Assembly (NCBI GenBank): GCA_964457365.1
Contig: CAYWFP010000010.1
Location: 1-64,000, forward strand
Length of the DNA: 64,000 bases
Direction: 5' to 3'
Source: CAYWFP01 sp964457365
GTDB lineage: Bacteria; Planctomycetota; SZUA-567
A program made the position numbers and the translations under genes. Positions 24,750-34,053 of this stretch are shown in pieces. A model generated the notes under the pieces. The model was given only the letters and a program-made list of their open reading frames with translations. It had not been told where the DNA came from and did no database searches. Position 1 is the first letter of the stretch, and every line of letters starts with the position of its first letter.

Positions 24750-27245
24750 ATGAGCCTGATCCTGAATCACAACATCAGCGCGTTGAATACGCAACGCCAT
24801 CTGAGCATCAACAATCGAGGCATGAGCAAGAGTCTGCAGAAGCTCTCCTCGGGCTACAAGATCAACGTAGCCGCGGACGATCCTTCGGGGTTGATCATCA
24901 GCGAGCAACTGCGCAGTCAGGCCAACGGTCTGCAGCGGGCGATTCAGAACTCCAACGAGGCGATGAACGTCCTAAGCATCACCGAGGGTTCGCTCATCGA
25001 GATGAACGAGATCCTGCGCAAGATGCGCTCCCTGGCGCTGCACGCGGCGAACAACGGCGTCACCGCGCCCGACCAGGTCCGCGCCGACCAGAGCGAGGTC
25101 GACAGCGGCATCCAGACGCTCGACCGCATCGCCAACACCACGCGGTATTCCGACCAGTTCCTGCTCAACGGCTCCAAGGGGCTCGTCTACGGCCACCGCG
25201 TGGTGCAGGACGACACCATGGACCATCCGCTCCTGGACGTGAACCTGACGCGTCTCGATCAGGTCTTCAAGCGCGAGGACACCTCGCTGACCATCAATTT
25301 CTCCGGCATCAAGGACGCCGACCAGGCCGATTACAGCGAACAGGCCCGCCGCGCGTACCTCGAGGCCGACGGCAACCGCGCCGGCGTCGACATCAACGGG
25401 ACGACGCTCAGCGCCGAACAGTCCTTCATTATCACCGGGTCCAAGGGGGCGCGCCACTTCCGCTTCGCCTCCGACACGGAGCTGGGCACGATCTGCGACT
25501 CGATCAACAACCTCGCCGACTCGACCGGGGTGGAATGCACGCTCATCTTCGACAGCAGCGTCACCGCCTCGGCCACCACGACCGCGATGGTCGCCGGGCA
25601 GTACTCCGACGGCAATATCCAGATCTACAACGCGGGTATGAGTTCCGGCGCGACGCCGCTGATCGCCGGCGGGGTCGGTAACTCCACCGACTTCACCGCC
25701 GGCATCAACTCCGACGGCCACGGCCGCATCTACTGCAAGGTCGATCCGACCGGGTCCATGGGCACCACGGCCGATCTGGAGTTCTACAAGGACGCCGAGA
25801 TGACCATGCTCATCGGCACCGGCGGCCACAATACCTTCACCCCGGCCAACGGCTCCGGGCTCGTCGGAGGCACGACTTCGCCCCCGGCCAGCATACGCCT
25901 GGCGCTCAACAACCAGACAGGCACCACCGGCACCGTCGCCGATCCGGAGGTCTACACCATCAGCATGGTCGGCCTGCGCTTCGAGGACAACGCCGGCATC
26001 GACGACAGCCAGATGAACCTGACCAACCTCAGCACCTCCAGCTCGATCGTCTCCGGCGTCCGCCTGGGCGACAACACCGACGAGGCCGGCAAGCTCTACT
26101 TCCGCACCAGCGGCGTCGCCTCCGACAAGACCATCGAGGTCTTCAGGAGCGCGGACATGAAGCCCGAGGAACTCGTCGCGCTGTCCGAGAACGTCGATCT
26201 CTCCAATACCGCCGGTACCCAGGCGGTCTTCCTCGACTCGCAGACCATGGCCGACGGCAGCGACAGCGGCCTGAACCTCACGCTCAATTTCGCCGGCTCC
26301 ATCGGCGACGCCGCCGAGAGCGGGCAACTCTCGTTCACCGACCTCGGGATGCGGATGTACAGCACCGATTACGGCTCGGGCGAGTACCTGCGGGTGCAGA
26401 ACATCACCGGCGAGTTGTGGGGACGCTACAAGACGCCCGAACTGATCGGCGCCGACGACTACGAGCTGATCGAGGAGGGGGCCACGCTCCAGGTGCACGG
26501 CGGCGACGCGCAGATCGCGGTCAACGGCGCGCCGGTGCGCACCGACGGGCTCGTGGCTAACCTCACCACGCAGGATTACTCCGGCGCGCTCCACTTCCAG
26601 GAGGGCGAGCTCGGCCTGACGCGCATCGCCCAGGTCGGCTACGACGTCGGCGGTCTCTTCTCCCGTGCTTCGGCCATCCAGGCGTACGAGGAACCGCTCA
26701 ACAACCCGTCCACCGGCGCCAAGTACGCGATTAACCAGATCTACACCTTCGCCACCAACGCCCGCCACGCCACGGCCGAGATCATGGAGGACTTCGTCGG
26801 CGGTATGCAGTTCCAGCTCGGCGAGGGCGAGGGCGACCAGGAACGGACGGTCTACAGCATCCCCTCGATGGCCGCGGCGAACGTCGGCCGGATCGTCCTC
26901 GACAACATCACCTACTCGCTCAGCGACGTCCTCGCCGGCGGCGACGCGAGCCTGCTGGTCGACCCGGTGAAGGCGCTGCGCATCGTCACCCAGGCGGTCG
27001 ACGACATCTCGGAACTGCGCGCGCGGCTGGGCGCGTTCCAGAAGAACATGCTCCAGACCAACGTCAATTCGCTCGAAGTGGCGGTGGAGAACATCGTCAA
27101 GACCGAGAGCGCGCTGCGCGACACGAACATGGCCGCCGAGTCGACCGAGTTCACCAAGAACCAGATCCTCATGCAGGCCGGCACGGCGATGCTGGCGCAG
27201 GCGAACACCCAGCAGCAGAACATCCTCTCGCTCCTGGGCGGCTGA
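24750..27245 (+). CDS. fliC: Flagellin, very large (831 residues)
   Basis: The filament subunit. The N-terminal D0/D1 domain is canonical (LILNHNISALNTQRHLSINN, KLSSGYKINVAADDPSGLII, then NEAMNVLSITEGSLIEMNEI), as is the C-terminal D1/D0 (LGAFQKNMLQTNVNSLEVAV, then MLAQANTQQQNILSLLGG). Between residues of about 145 and 730 lies a huge variable D2/D3 region with Gly/Thr/Asp-rich beta segments, so it is about twice a normal flagellin. A TGGAGG ribosome binding site is 9 bases before the ATG. It is a single copy in this window, far from the export genes, with a strong terminator after it. Confidence 0.95.
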   Translation: MSLILNHNISALNTQRHLSINNRGMSKSLQKLSSGYKINVAADDPSGLIISEQLRSQANGLQRAIQNSNEAMNVLSITEGSLIEMNEILRKMRSLALHAANNGVTAPDQVRADQSEVDSGIQTLDRIANTTRYSDQFLLNGSKGLVYGHRVVQDDTMDHPLLDVNLTRLDQVFKREDTSLTINFSGIKDADQADYSEQARRAYLEADGNRAGVDINGTTLSAEQSFIITGSKGARHFRFASDTELGTICDSINNLADSTGVECTLIFDSSVTASATTTAMVAGQYSDGNIQIYNAGMSSGATPLIAGGVGNSTDFTAGINSDGHGRIYCKVDPTGSMGTTADLEFYKDAEMTMLIGTGGHNTFTPANGSGLVGGTTSPPASIRLALNNQTGTTGTVADPEVYTISMVGLRFEDNAGIDDSQMNLTNLSTSSSIVSGVRLGDNTDEAGKLYFRTSGVASDKTIEVFRSADMKPEELVALSENVDLSNTAGTQAVFLDSQTMADGSDSGLNLTLNFAGSIGDAAESGQLSFTDLGMRMYSTDYGSGEYLRVQNITGELWGRYKTPELIGADDYELIEEGATLQVHGGDAQIAVNGAPVRTDGLVANLTTQDYSGALHFQEGELGLTRIAQVGYDVGGLFSRASAIQAYEEPLNNPSTGAKYAINQIYTFATNARHATAEIMEDFVGGMQFQLGEGEGDQERTVYSIPSMAAANVGRIVLDNITYSLSDVLAGGDASLLVDPVKALRIVTQAVDDISELRARLGAFQKNMLQTNVNSLEVAVENIVKTESALRDTNMAAESTEFTKNQILMQAGTAMLAQANTQQQNILSLLGG

Positions 27246-27266
27246 TCCCTTTCGACAACCGCGTCG

Positions 27267-27293
27267 ACGCCCCGCTCCGGCGGGGCGTTTTTT
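27267..27293 (+). terminator. Rho-independent terminator of flagellin
   Basis: ACGCCCCGC and GCGGGGCGT form a 9-bp stem with a TCCG tetraloop, followed by TTTTTT. It begins 22 bases after the stop. Confidence 0.9.
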
Positions 27294-27309
27294 ATGGCCG
27301 CGCGGCACG

Positions 27310-27338
27310 TTGACAAAACGGCCGGCAGCGGTTAGCTT
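27310..27338 (+). promoter_or_regulatory. Sigma-70-type promoter of uvrA
   Basis: TTGACA at 27310-27315, 17 bases, TAGCTT at 27333-27338, giving a leader of about 46 bases before the uvrA ATG at 27391. No clear LexA box was seen. Confidence 0.65.
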
Positions 27339-27390
27339 CGTATGGTTTATGCTGGCCCCGTTTTCTCTTGCGGGGCGCCAGGAGCATTCC

Positions 27391-30210
27391 ATGAGCGACG
27401 CCTCCGCCGGCAACGGGATGATCCGCGTCCGCGGCGCCCGCGAGCACAACCTGCGCGGCATCGACGTGGATATCCCGCGCGAGAGCCTCACCGTCGTCAC
27501 CGGCCTCAGCGGCTCGGGCAAGTCCTCGCTGGCGTTCGACACCATCTACGTCGAGGGGCAGCGGCGCTACGTCGAGAGCCTCAGCGCCTACGCGCGGCAG
27601 TTCCTGCAGAACATGCAGAAACCGAACGTCGAGCAGATCGTCGGCCTGCCGCCGACGATCGCCATCGAACAGCGCAAGGGCGGCGGCAACCCGCGTTCGA
27701 CGGTGGCCACCATCACCGAGATCTACGACTACTTCCGCCTTCTCTACGCCCGGGCCGGGACGCCCCACTGCTGGAGGTGCGGCAAGGAGATCGCCCACCA
27801 GACCGTGCAGCAGATCGTCGATCGCATCGCCGTCGTCGGCGCGGGAAAGAAGGCGATGATCCTGGCGCCGCTGGTGCGCGGGCGCAAGGGCGGGCACAAG
27901 GACGTGCTGGCCATGCTGCGCCGGGAGGGGTACGTCCGCGTCCGCGTCGACGGCGAAATGCACGAGACGCCCGAACTCAAGGAGGTGCCGGACAAGCGCC
28001 GCAAGCACACCGTCGAGGCCGTGGTCGACCGGCTGGTGCTCAAGGACAAGTTCACCGCGCGCCTCACCGAGGCGGTGGAAGCGAGCCTGCGCATGAGCGG
28101 CGGCCTGGTCCTGGCGAGCGTCGAGAAGAACGGCGGCTGGGCCGACGCGGTCTACAGCGAGAATTACGCCTGCATCGACTGCAACGTCTCGATGAGCGAA
28201 CTCGAGCCGCGCATGTTCAGCTTCAACTCCCCCTATGGCGCCTGCCCGGCCTGCGACGGGCTCGGCACCAGGCTGGAGCTCGATCCGGAGCTGATCGTCC
28301 CCGACCCGGCGCTCTCCATCGGCGAGGGCGCGGTGGAGGCCTTCCGCAAGGGCGGCAAGCGCATGGCCATCCACTACCACTACCTGCTGCGCGACTTCTG
28401 CCGCGACTACGGCGTCAGCCAGGACCTGCCGTTCAACAAGCTGCCGAAGAAGGTCCGCGAGATCCTCCTTTACGGCGACCCCGAGGGCGAGCACGGCCCG
28501 GGCTTCGAGGGTGTCGTTCCCAATCTCGAGCGGCGTTTCCACAATACCGACAGCGACTACGTCAAGCAGCGCATCCACGAGTACATGTCGGTCCTGCCGT
28601 GTCCGGACTGCCACGGCGCGCGGCTCAAGCCCGAAGCGCTCGCGGTCACCGTCGACGGCCTCGGCATCCACGAGCTGACCCGCTTCACCGTGGTCGACGC
28701 GCTCGAACGCATGCAGAACCTGGAGCTCTCGAAGGAGCGGGCGGCCATCGCCGAGCCGATCGTGCGCGAGACGGTCAAGCGCCTCTCGTTCATGGCCGAC
28801 GTCGGGCTGGGATACCTCACGCTCGACCGCACCGCCGGGACGCTCTCGGGCGGCGAGGCGCAGCGCATCCGCCTGGCCAGCCAGGTCGGCAGCGGCCTGG
28901 TGGGCGTCTGCTACGTCCTGGACGAACCGACCATCGGGCTGCACCAGCGCGACAACGACCGGCTGCTCCGGACGTTGCTGAAGCTACGCGACAGCGGCAA
29001 CACCGTCATCGTCGTCGAACACGACGAGGAGGTGATCCGCACGGCCGACCATCTGCTCGATCTGGGGCCCGGCGCGGGCGTCGGCGGGGGGGACCTGGTC
29101 GCCGCCGGCACCGTCGCGGAAGTGATGGCCGACGAGAAGAGCGTCACCGGCGCCTATCTCAGCGGGCGCGAAGGAATCGCCGTGCCGGAGAAGCGGCGCA
29201 AGGCGAAGGTGCGCGCGCACGCGTTGAAGCTGACCGGCGCGAGCGAGAACAACCTCAAGAACATCACCGCCGTGTTTCCGCTCTCGACCTTCATCTGCGT
29301 CACTGGCGTCTCCGGCTCCGGGAAGAGCACCCTGGTGCGCGAGACGCTGTACAAGGCGTTGCACCGCTCGCTCTACGGCTCGCACCAGAAGCCCGGGAAG
29401 TACAACAAGCTCCACGGACTCGACTACATCGACAAGGTCATCAACATCGACCAGTCGCCCATCGGCAAGACCCCGCGCTCGAACCCGGCGACCTACACCG
29501 GCGTCTTCGACGACATCCGCAAGCTCTTCGCCCAGGTACCCGAGGCCAAGATCCGCGGCTACAAGCCCGGCCGCTTCAGCTTCAACGTCAAGGGCGGCCG
29601 CTGCGAGCACTGCCAGGGCGCGGGCGTGATGCGAATCGAGATGCATTTTCTCCCCGACGTCTTCGTCACCTGCGAGCAGTGCGGCGGCAAGCGCTACAAC
29701 CGCGAGACGCTGGAGGTCAAGTATAAGGGCAAGACCGTCTCCGAGGTGTTGGACATGAGCATCGCCGAGGCCTGCCGCTTCTTCCGCAACATTCCCACTC
29801 TCCGCGAGGGGCTGAACACCCTCGCCGACGTGGGGCTGGGCTACGTCGCGCTCGGGCAGAGCAGCACCACGCTCTCGGGCGGAGAAGCGCAGCGGGTGAA
29901 GCTCGCCTCGGAGCTGGCCAAGCGCGCTACCGGCGGCACGGCCTACATCCTGGACGAGCCGACGACGGGGCTGCACTTCGCCGATATCCGGCGGCTGCTG
30001 GACGTCCTCAACCGCCTGGTCAACCGCGGCAACACCGTCATCGTTATCGAGCACAACCTCGACGTGATCAAGTCCGCCGACTGGCTGATCGACCTGGGGC
30101 CCGAAGGCGGGGAGGCCGGCGGCGCCGTCGTCGCCACCGGCACGCCCGAGGCGGTGGCCGCCTGCGACGAGAGTTATACCGGGCAGTATCTGAGAACGAT
30201 GCTGGGGTGA
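27391..30210 (+). CDS. uvrA: Excinuclease ABC subunit A
   Basis: UvrA detects DNA lesions with UvrB in nucleotide excision repair. The 939-residue protein has two ABC ATPase halves: Walker A GLSGSGKSS (38-46) and GVSGSGKST (about 639-647), signatures LSGGEAQRIRLASQ and LSGGEAQRVKLAS, and LDEPTIGLH/LDEPTTGLH. Zinc modules include CPACDGLG in the first half and CEHCQGAG...CEQCGGKRYN in the second. ATG 27391 follows CCAGGAG and fits UvrA length; the longer frame to 27310 would start inside the promoter. Confidence 0.97.
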   Translation: MSDASAGNGMIRVRGAREHNLRGIDVDIPRESLTVVTGLSGSGKSSLAFDTIYVEGQRRYVESLSAYARQFLQNMQKPNVEQIVGLPPTIAIEQRKGGGNPRSTVATITEIYDYFRLLYARAGTPHCWRCGKEIAHQTVQQIVDRIAVVGAGKKAMILAPLVRGRKGGHKDVLAMLRREGYVRVRVDGEMHETPELKEVPDKRRKHTVEAVVDRLVLKDKFTARLTEAVEASLRMSGGLVLASVEKNGGWADAVYSENYACIDCNVSMSELEPRMFSFNSPYGACPACDGLGTRLELDPELIVPDPALSIGEGAVEAFRKGGKRMAIHYHYLLRDFCRDYGVSQDLPFNKLPKKVREILLYGDPEGEHGPGFEGVVPNLERRFHNTDSDYVKQRIHEYMSVLPCPDCHGARLKPEALAVTVDGLGIHELTRFTVVDALERMQNLELSKERAAIAEPIVRETVKRLSFMADVGLGYLTLDRTAGTLSGGEAQRIRLASQVGSGLVGVCYVLDEPTIGLHQRDNDRLLRTLLKLRDSGNTVIVVEHDEEVIRTADHLLDLGPGAGVGGGDLVAAGTVAEVMADEKSVTGAYLSGREGIAVPEKRRKAKVRAHALKLTGASENNLKNITAVFPLSTFICVTGVSGSGKSTLVRETLYKALHRSLYGSHQKPGKYNKLHGLDYIDKVINIDQSPIGKTPRSNPATYTGVFDDIRKLFAQVPEAKIRGYKPGRFSFNVKGGRCEHCQGAGVMRIEMHFLPDVFVTCEQCGGKRYNRETLEVKYKGKTVSEVLDMSIAEACRFFRNIPTLREGLNTLADVGLGYVALGQSSTTLSGGEAQRVKLASELAKRATGGTAYILDEPTTGLHFADIRRLLDVLNRLVNRGNTVIVIEHNLDVIKSADWLIDLGPEGGEAGGAVVATGTPEAVAACDESYTGQYLRTMLG

Positions 30211-30252
30211 GGCGTTCGGCGCGGCGCAACCGACGAGGCGGAATCAGCGCGC

Positions 30253-31056
30253 CTACTCCGCCCGCGTCGCCTTGCGCACGATATCCTTGTCGAAGTAGTT
30301 GATCGCCATGCCCGCGTCCACCACCAGCGTCTGCGCGGTAATGCCCGCGGCGCGCGGGCTGAGCAGGAACGCCGCGGCGTCGGCGACCTCCTCGGTGCGC
30401 AGCGCCGCCTTCCGGGGAATGACCTGTTCGGCGTAGAGGTAGCTGTCGACGTAGCCGGGGATGCCCGCCGAGGCGCTGGTCTTCAGCAGCCCCGCGCAGA
30501 CGGCGTTGAACCGGACGCGCGAGAAGTCGGCGAAACTCTTGGTCAGGAACGCCAGCGAGCTCTCGAGCGCGGCCTTGACCGGGGCCATGTAGCCGTAGTT
30601 CTCCGCGGCCATGCGCGTGGTGCTGATGCTGATGGTCACCACGCCCGCGTCCGGGTCCAGCATCTCCTTCAGCGCGTTGCCGAGCGCGATCAGCGAGTAG
30701 CAGGAGATGTCCACCGCCTGCAGGAAGTCGCGCCTCGGCGTCTCGTGGAACGGCTTCAACCCCTCGGCGTAGTTGGCGAAGGCGATGGCGTGCACCAGTC
30801 CGTGCAGCGTCGGGTGTTTCTCGCGCAGTCTCTCCGGCAGTTCCGCCACGCTCGCTTCGTCGGCGACGTCGCAGACGACCGCGTCGCAGTCGGGAAAGAG
30901 CTTTCGCGCCTGCGCCCGCGTCGCCTCGTCCCTGACCGAGAGGACGACGGTGGCGCCCTCGGCCAGGAGAACCCTGGCGATGTGCGCGGCCACGCTCTTG
31001 CGGTTGGCCACGCCGGCGACGAGGATCGTCTTTCCGGCCAGATCGAGAAAACTCAT
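30253..31056 (-). CDS. fabI: Enoyl-[acyl-carrier-protein] reductase, FabI type
   Basis: It catalyses the last step of fatty acid elongation with NAD(P)H. The 267-residue SDR has the FabI-type nucleotide motif GVANRKSVA near residue 15 and the FabI Y-x6-K catalytic pair in YGYMAPVKAALE. It differs from the FabG-type Y-x3-K next door. The start overlaps the fabZ stop by 4 bases. It could act in general or specialised lipid synthesis, since no ketosynthase or ACP is in the window. Confidence 0.87.
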   Translation of the reverse strand: MSFLDLAGKTILVAGVANRKSVAAHIARVLLAEGATVVLSVRDEATRAQARKLFPDCDAVVCDVADEASVAELPERLREKHPTLHGLVHAIAFANYAEGLKPFHETPRRDFLQAVDISCYSLIALGNALKEMLDPDAGVVTISISTTRMAAENYGYMAPVKAALESSLAFLTKSFADFSRVRFNAVCAGLLKTSASAGIPGYVDSYLYAEQVIPRKAALRTEEVADAAAFLLSPRAAGITAQTLVVDAGMAINYFDKDIVRKATRAE

Positions 31057-31490
31057 GCCGATTCCTTGTCCGTCAGTGCGCAGGTGAAGCGCACCTGTAC
31101 GGCGGTTTGGCCGTCGACGGCGGCGGTGCCCTTCATGTAGACGGCCTTGCCGACCTGGTCGGAGAATTCCGCGCGCAGTTCCACGGTCTCGCCGGGGTGG
31201 ACCACGCGGCGGAACTTGGCCTCGTTGATCCTCGCCAGCACCGGCGTGCCTTCGTAGTCGCCGAGGCGGTGGCTCATCAGCGCCGCGCCGGCCTGGAAGA
31301 TCATCTCGCAGAGCAGCACCCCCGGCGTGATCGGCTGCTGCGGGTAGTGCCCGGGGTAGACCTGCCGCAGGAGCGGATCGTCCGCGGCGAGGTGTTTCCG
31401 GGCGACGACATGGTCCTCGGCGAGTTCGAGGATCTCGTCGACCAGCAGAAACGGCGGGCGGTGCGGGATCAGCGTCGTCGGATCGGTCAT
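31053..31490 (-). CDS. fabZ: 3-hydroxyacyl-ACP dehydratase, FabZ-like hotdog fold
   Basis: A 145-residue hotdog-fold dehydratase. IPHRPPFLLVDEIL opens the domain, and the catalytic region HYPQQPITPGVLLCEMIFQA supplies the His and Glu of the FabZ family (usually H-F-P-x-x-P...E). The motif varies slightly from textbook FabZ, so substrate preference may differ. Translationally coupled to fabI and 10 bases downstream of the SUFU-domain gene. Confidence 0.85.
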   Translation of the reverse strand: MTDPTTLIPHRPPFLLVDEILELAEDHVVARKHLAADDPLLRQVYPGHYPQQPITPGVLLCEMIFQAGAALMSHRLGDYEGTPVLARINEAKFRRVVHPGETVELRAEFSDQVGKAVYMKGTAAVDGQTAVQVRFTCALTDKESA

Positions 31491-31500
31491 GACGGTCGTC

Positions 31501-32094
31501 CTATACCAGGGAGTCGCGGTTCTCGTCGATTACCGGATCGAGTCCGTTGGCGCGCATGGTGTCCAGCAGCGCCTCGGAGCCGTTCTTGCGGGCGTAGGCC
31601 AACTCGTCCTCGGTGATGGGCACCACCCAGAGGAAGTCGACCGGGTCGTTCTCGATCTCGAACGTATCGAACTCGTCGGGCTCGAAGTACGGCGCCAGCA
31701 GCAGGAACGCCGTCAGTCTCGAGGCGGAGGCGGCCAGCGCGCGGTCGTTGGGGACGGTATGCCACCAGTGGAGGAAGAGCGCGTCCTTGAACGGAGACAC
31801 GGCCAGCCCCTCGAGCGCGTCGAGCATCCAGCTCTCGGGTTTGCGCGCGTAGAGGAAGAGCTCCGCCCGCGGCGCGGCGAGAGCCTTGATGTCCTCGGGG
31901 ATCTTCTGCCGCTTGTCGCTCATGCCGCTGGTGATCAGCGTCCAGTGGTTGCGCTCGCCGATGGGCGGAAACTGGTAGGTGTCGATATGCGGGTCGCCGC
32001 CGCCGGCGCCGTGCACCACCGGCTGGCTGACCGGGCCGAAGAAGCGTTCGTAATGCTCTTCGCGCAGCTTGTTCCGTTCGTCCCACGCGCTCAT
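31501..32094 (-). CDS. SUFU (suppressor of fused)-domain protein
   Basis: A 197-residue soluble protein with the bacterial SUFU-domain pattern: WTLITSGMSDKRQKIPED, then APRAELFLYARKPESW, LHWWHTVPND, and a hydrophobic C-terminal strand set VDFLWVVPITEDELAYAR. Bacterial SUFU proteins are often immunity proteins to polymorphic toxins or are of unknown role. Here it sits inside a fatty-acid operon (11 bases after fabG, 10 before fabZ) with no toxin neighbour. GGAAAG precedes ATG 32094. Confidence 0.75.
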   Translation of the reverse strand: MSAWDERNKLREEHYERFFGPVSQPVVHGAGGGDPHIDTYQFPPIGERNHWTLITSGMSDKRQKIPEDIKALAAPRAELFLYARKPESWMLDALEGLAVSPFKDALFLHWWHTVPNDRALAASASRLTAFLLLAPYFEPDEFDTFEIENDPVDFLWVVPITEDELAYARKNGSEALLDTMRANGLDPVIDENRDSLV

Positions 32095-32105
32095 GGAGGG
32101 CTTTC

Positions 32106-32846
32106 CTATATGCCGCCGGTTACTTCGAGGACGCCGCCGGTGATGTAGGTGGCTTCGCGCGTGGCCAGGAAGAGGGTCGCGTGCGCCACCTCGTCCGGCG
32201 ATCCGAAGCGGCGGATCGGGATGCTGTCGCGGAAGCGTTTGTGCTGCTCCGCGGAGAGGTCGGCGATGAGGTCGGTGTCGATGTAGCCGGGCGAGACGCA
32301 GTTGACGGTGATCTTGCGCTTGGCCACCTCGCGCGCGAGGCTCTTGGTCAGCGCCACCATCCCCGCCTTGCTGGCGGCGTAGTTGGCCTGGCCTTCGAAG
32401 CCGAACTTGCCGCTGGGGCTGGTGACGTTGACGATGCGGCCGTAGCGCTGCGTGGTCATGAGCTGCACGGCGAACTTGCACATGTGGTAGACGCCGGTGA
32501 GATTGACCTGGAGTACGCGGTCCCAGTCGGTCTTGGGCATCATCGCCAGCACCGCGTCGCGGCGGATGCCGGAGTTGTTGATCAGCACCTCCAGCGAGCC
32601 GAAGCGTTCGGGTACTTCCTTGAAGAACGCCTCCACCTCGACATAGTCGGCGACGTCGAACTTCTGTACCAGCAGCCGTTCGCCCGCGTCCTCGTTCTCC
32701 CGGCGGAAGGCTGCGGCCGCCTCGTCGTTGCCGACGTAGGTGGCGATGACCCGGGCGCCGGCGCGCAGGAACGCTTCGCTGACGGCGCGGCCGATCGAGC
32801 GCGTGCCGCCGGTGACCAGCACCGTCTGTCCGGAGAAGTCGTACAT
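32106..32846 (-). CDS. fabG: 3-oxoacyl-[acyl-carrier-protein] reductase
   Basis: A 246-residue classical SDR: cofactor motif T-G-G-x-x-x-I-G in LVTGGTRSIGRAV, NNSG in VLINNSGIRRD, and the catalytic Ser, Tyr and Lys in VNVTSPSGK and YAASKAGM. It ends in the typical YITGGVLEVTGGI. It is the first gene of the fabG-SUFU-fabZ-fabI operon, with a promoter 26-54 bases upstream. Confidence 0.9.
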   Translation of the reverse strand: MYDFSGQTVLVTGGTRSIGRAVSEAFLRAGARVIATYVGNDEAAAAFRRENEDAGERLLVQKFDVADYVEVEAFFKEVPERFGSLEVLINNSGIRRDAVLAMMPKTDWDRVLQVNLTGVYHMCKFAVQLMTTQRYGRIVNVTSPSGKFGFEGQANYAASKAGMVALTKSLAREVAKRKITVNCVSPGYIDTDLIADLSAEQHKRFRDSIPIRRFGSPDEVAHATLFLATREATYITGGVLEVTGGI

Positions 32847-32871
32847 GCGCGATCCCTTCAGTCCGCATGGT

Positions 32872-32900
32872 ATCGTACGACAAGGGCGGGAGCCTGTAAA
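32872..32900 (-). promoter_or_regulatory. Promoter of the fabG operon
   Basis: On the minus strand TTTACA (32900-32895), 17 bases, TACGAT (32877-32872). Confidence 0.55.
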
Positions 32901-32937
32901 CGCGAAAAGGCGCGGCCGGGGAAGGGGGCGCGCGGAA

Positions 32938-34053
32938 TCAGCGATCCTGTTGCGCGGCGGTGACTTCCAGCAGCACGATCAGCAGGATGATCCCCAGCGC
33001 CAGGCAGAAGATCACCACCGCGCCGGCGGTGTCGACCTGCCGCAGCAGCGTCGCCAGTCCGCCGAGGATCAGCCCGAGCAGGTAGATCGTCACCACCGCG
33101 CCGCGGCGGCTGAAGCCCAGGCGGACCAGCCGGTGCGAGAAGTGGTTGGTGTCGCCGACGAAGATCGACCGGCCCCGGAGCAGGCGGATGACGATGACCG
33201 AGGCCGCGTCGAAGAGCGGCACGCCCAGAATCAGCGCCGGCATGAAGGCGGCGTAGAGGCTGCCGCGGCCCTCGTAGAACGTCGTCGCCACGGTCAGGCA
33301 GGCGAGAATGAAGCCGATGAAGAGGCTGCCCGCGTCGCCCATGAAAAGCTTCGCCGGATAAAGGTTGTAGCGCAGGAACCCCGCCAGCGCGCCGACGAAG
33401 ACCGCCAGCAACGCCGCGACGAAGAGCTGCCCCGTCTGCACCGAGACGACGAAGAAGAGCGCTCCGGCGATGGCGGCCACGCCCGCGCTGAGGCCGTCCA
33501 TGTTGTCGAGGAAGTTGAAGGCGTTGGTGACGAAGACGATCCAGCCGACCGTCAACAGCAGCGTCAGTACCGTGCTGTGGATGAAGAGCGTCGCGCGGAT
33601 ACCGCCCAGGGCCACCGCCAGCGCGGTCGCCAGTTGGACGACCAGTTTGGTCCGCGGCGAGAGCCGGTGGAAGTCGTCGATCAATCCGAGCACGAACATG
33701 ACCGTGCCGCCGCCGAGGACGAGAAGCAGCTTCCACAGCGTTTCGTCGCCGACGATGCCCGCTACGTGCGGCGCGATGGCGTCGCGCAGATCGTCCCAGA
33801 GGATCGCCCAGCCGCCGAGGGAGACGGCCGCGTGGCAGGCCGCGAGGGTGCCGGTGATCGAGAGCCAGATGGCCACGCCGCCGCCGTAGGGCATCTGCTC
33901 GCGGTGGATCTTGCGCGTGCCGGGGATGTCCACCAGATGGGCGTAACGCGCGAGGCGCTTCATCAGCGGCGTCAGGATCAGCGAGACGATCATGCTGCCC
34001 AGGAAGAGCAGGCCGCAGGCGAGCAGCAGGTTTTCGTCGAGTTCGGGATTCAT
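32938..34053 (-). CDS. Undecaprenyl-phosphate sugar-1-phosphate transferase (MraY/WecA family)
   Basis: An integral membrane enzyme of 371 residues with about 11 helices that loads a sugar phosphate onto the lipid carrier for surface-polymer synthesis. WecA-type motifs: VDIPGTRKIHREQMPYGGG, the Asp pair in VLGLIDDFHRL, NAFNFLDNMDGLSAG, and YPAKLFMGDAGS. The cytosolic HIHH-like motif is FVGDTNHFSHRL. Closer to WecA/TagO than MraY, but the sugar is unknown. It overlaps the Nudix gene by 4 bases. Confidence 0.85.
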   Translation of the reverse strand: MNPELDENLLLACGLLFLGSMIVSLILTPLMKRLARYAHLVDIPGTRKIHREQMPYGGGVAIWLSITGTLAACHAAVSLGGWAILWDDLRDAIAPHVAGIVGDETLWKLLLVLGGGTVMFVLGLIDDFHRLSPRTKLVVQLATALAVALGGIRATLFIHSTVLTLLLTVGWIVFVTNAFNFLDNMDGLSAGVAAIAGALFFVVSVQTGQLFVAALLAVFVGALAGFLRYNLYPAKLFMGDAGSLFIGFILACLTVATTFYEGRGSLYAAFMPALILGVPLFDAASVIVIRLLRGRSIFVGDTNHFSHRLVRLGFSRRGAVVTIYLLGLILGGLATLLRQVDTAGAVVIFCLALGIILLIVLLEVTAAQQDR

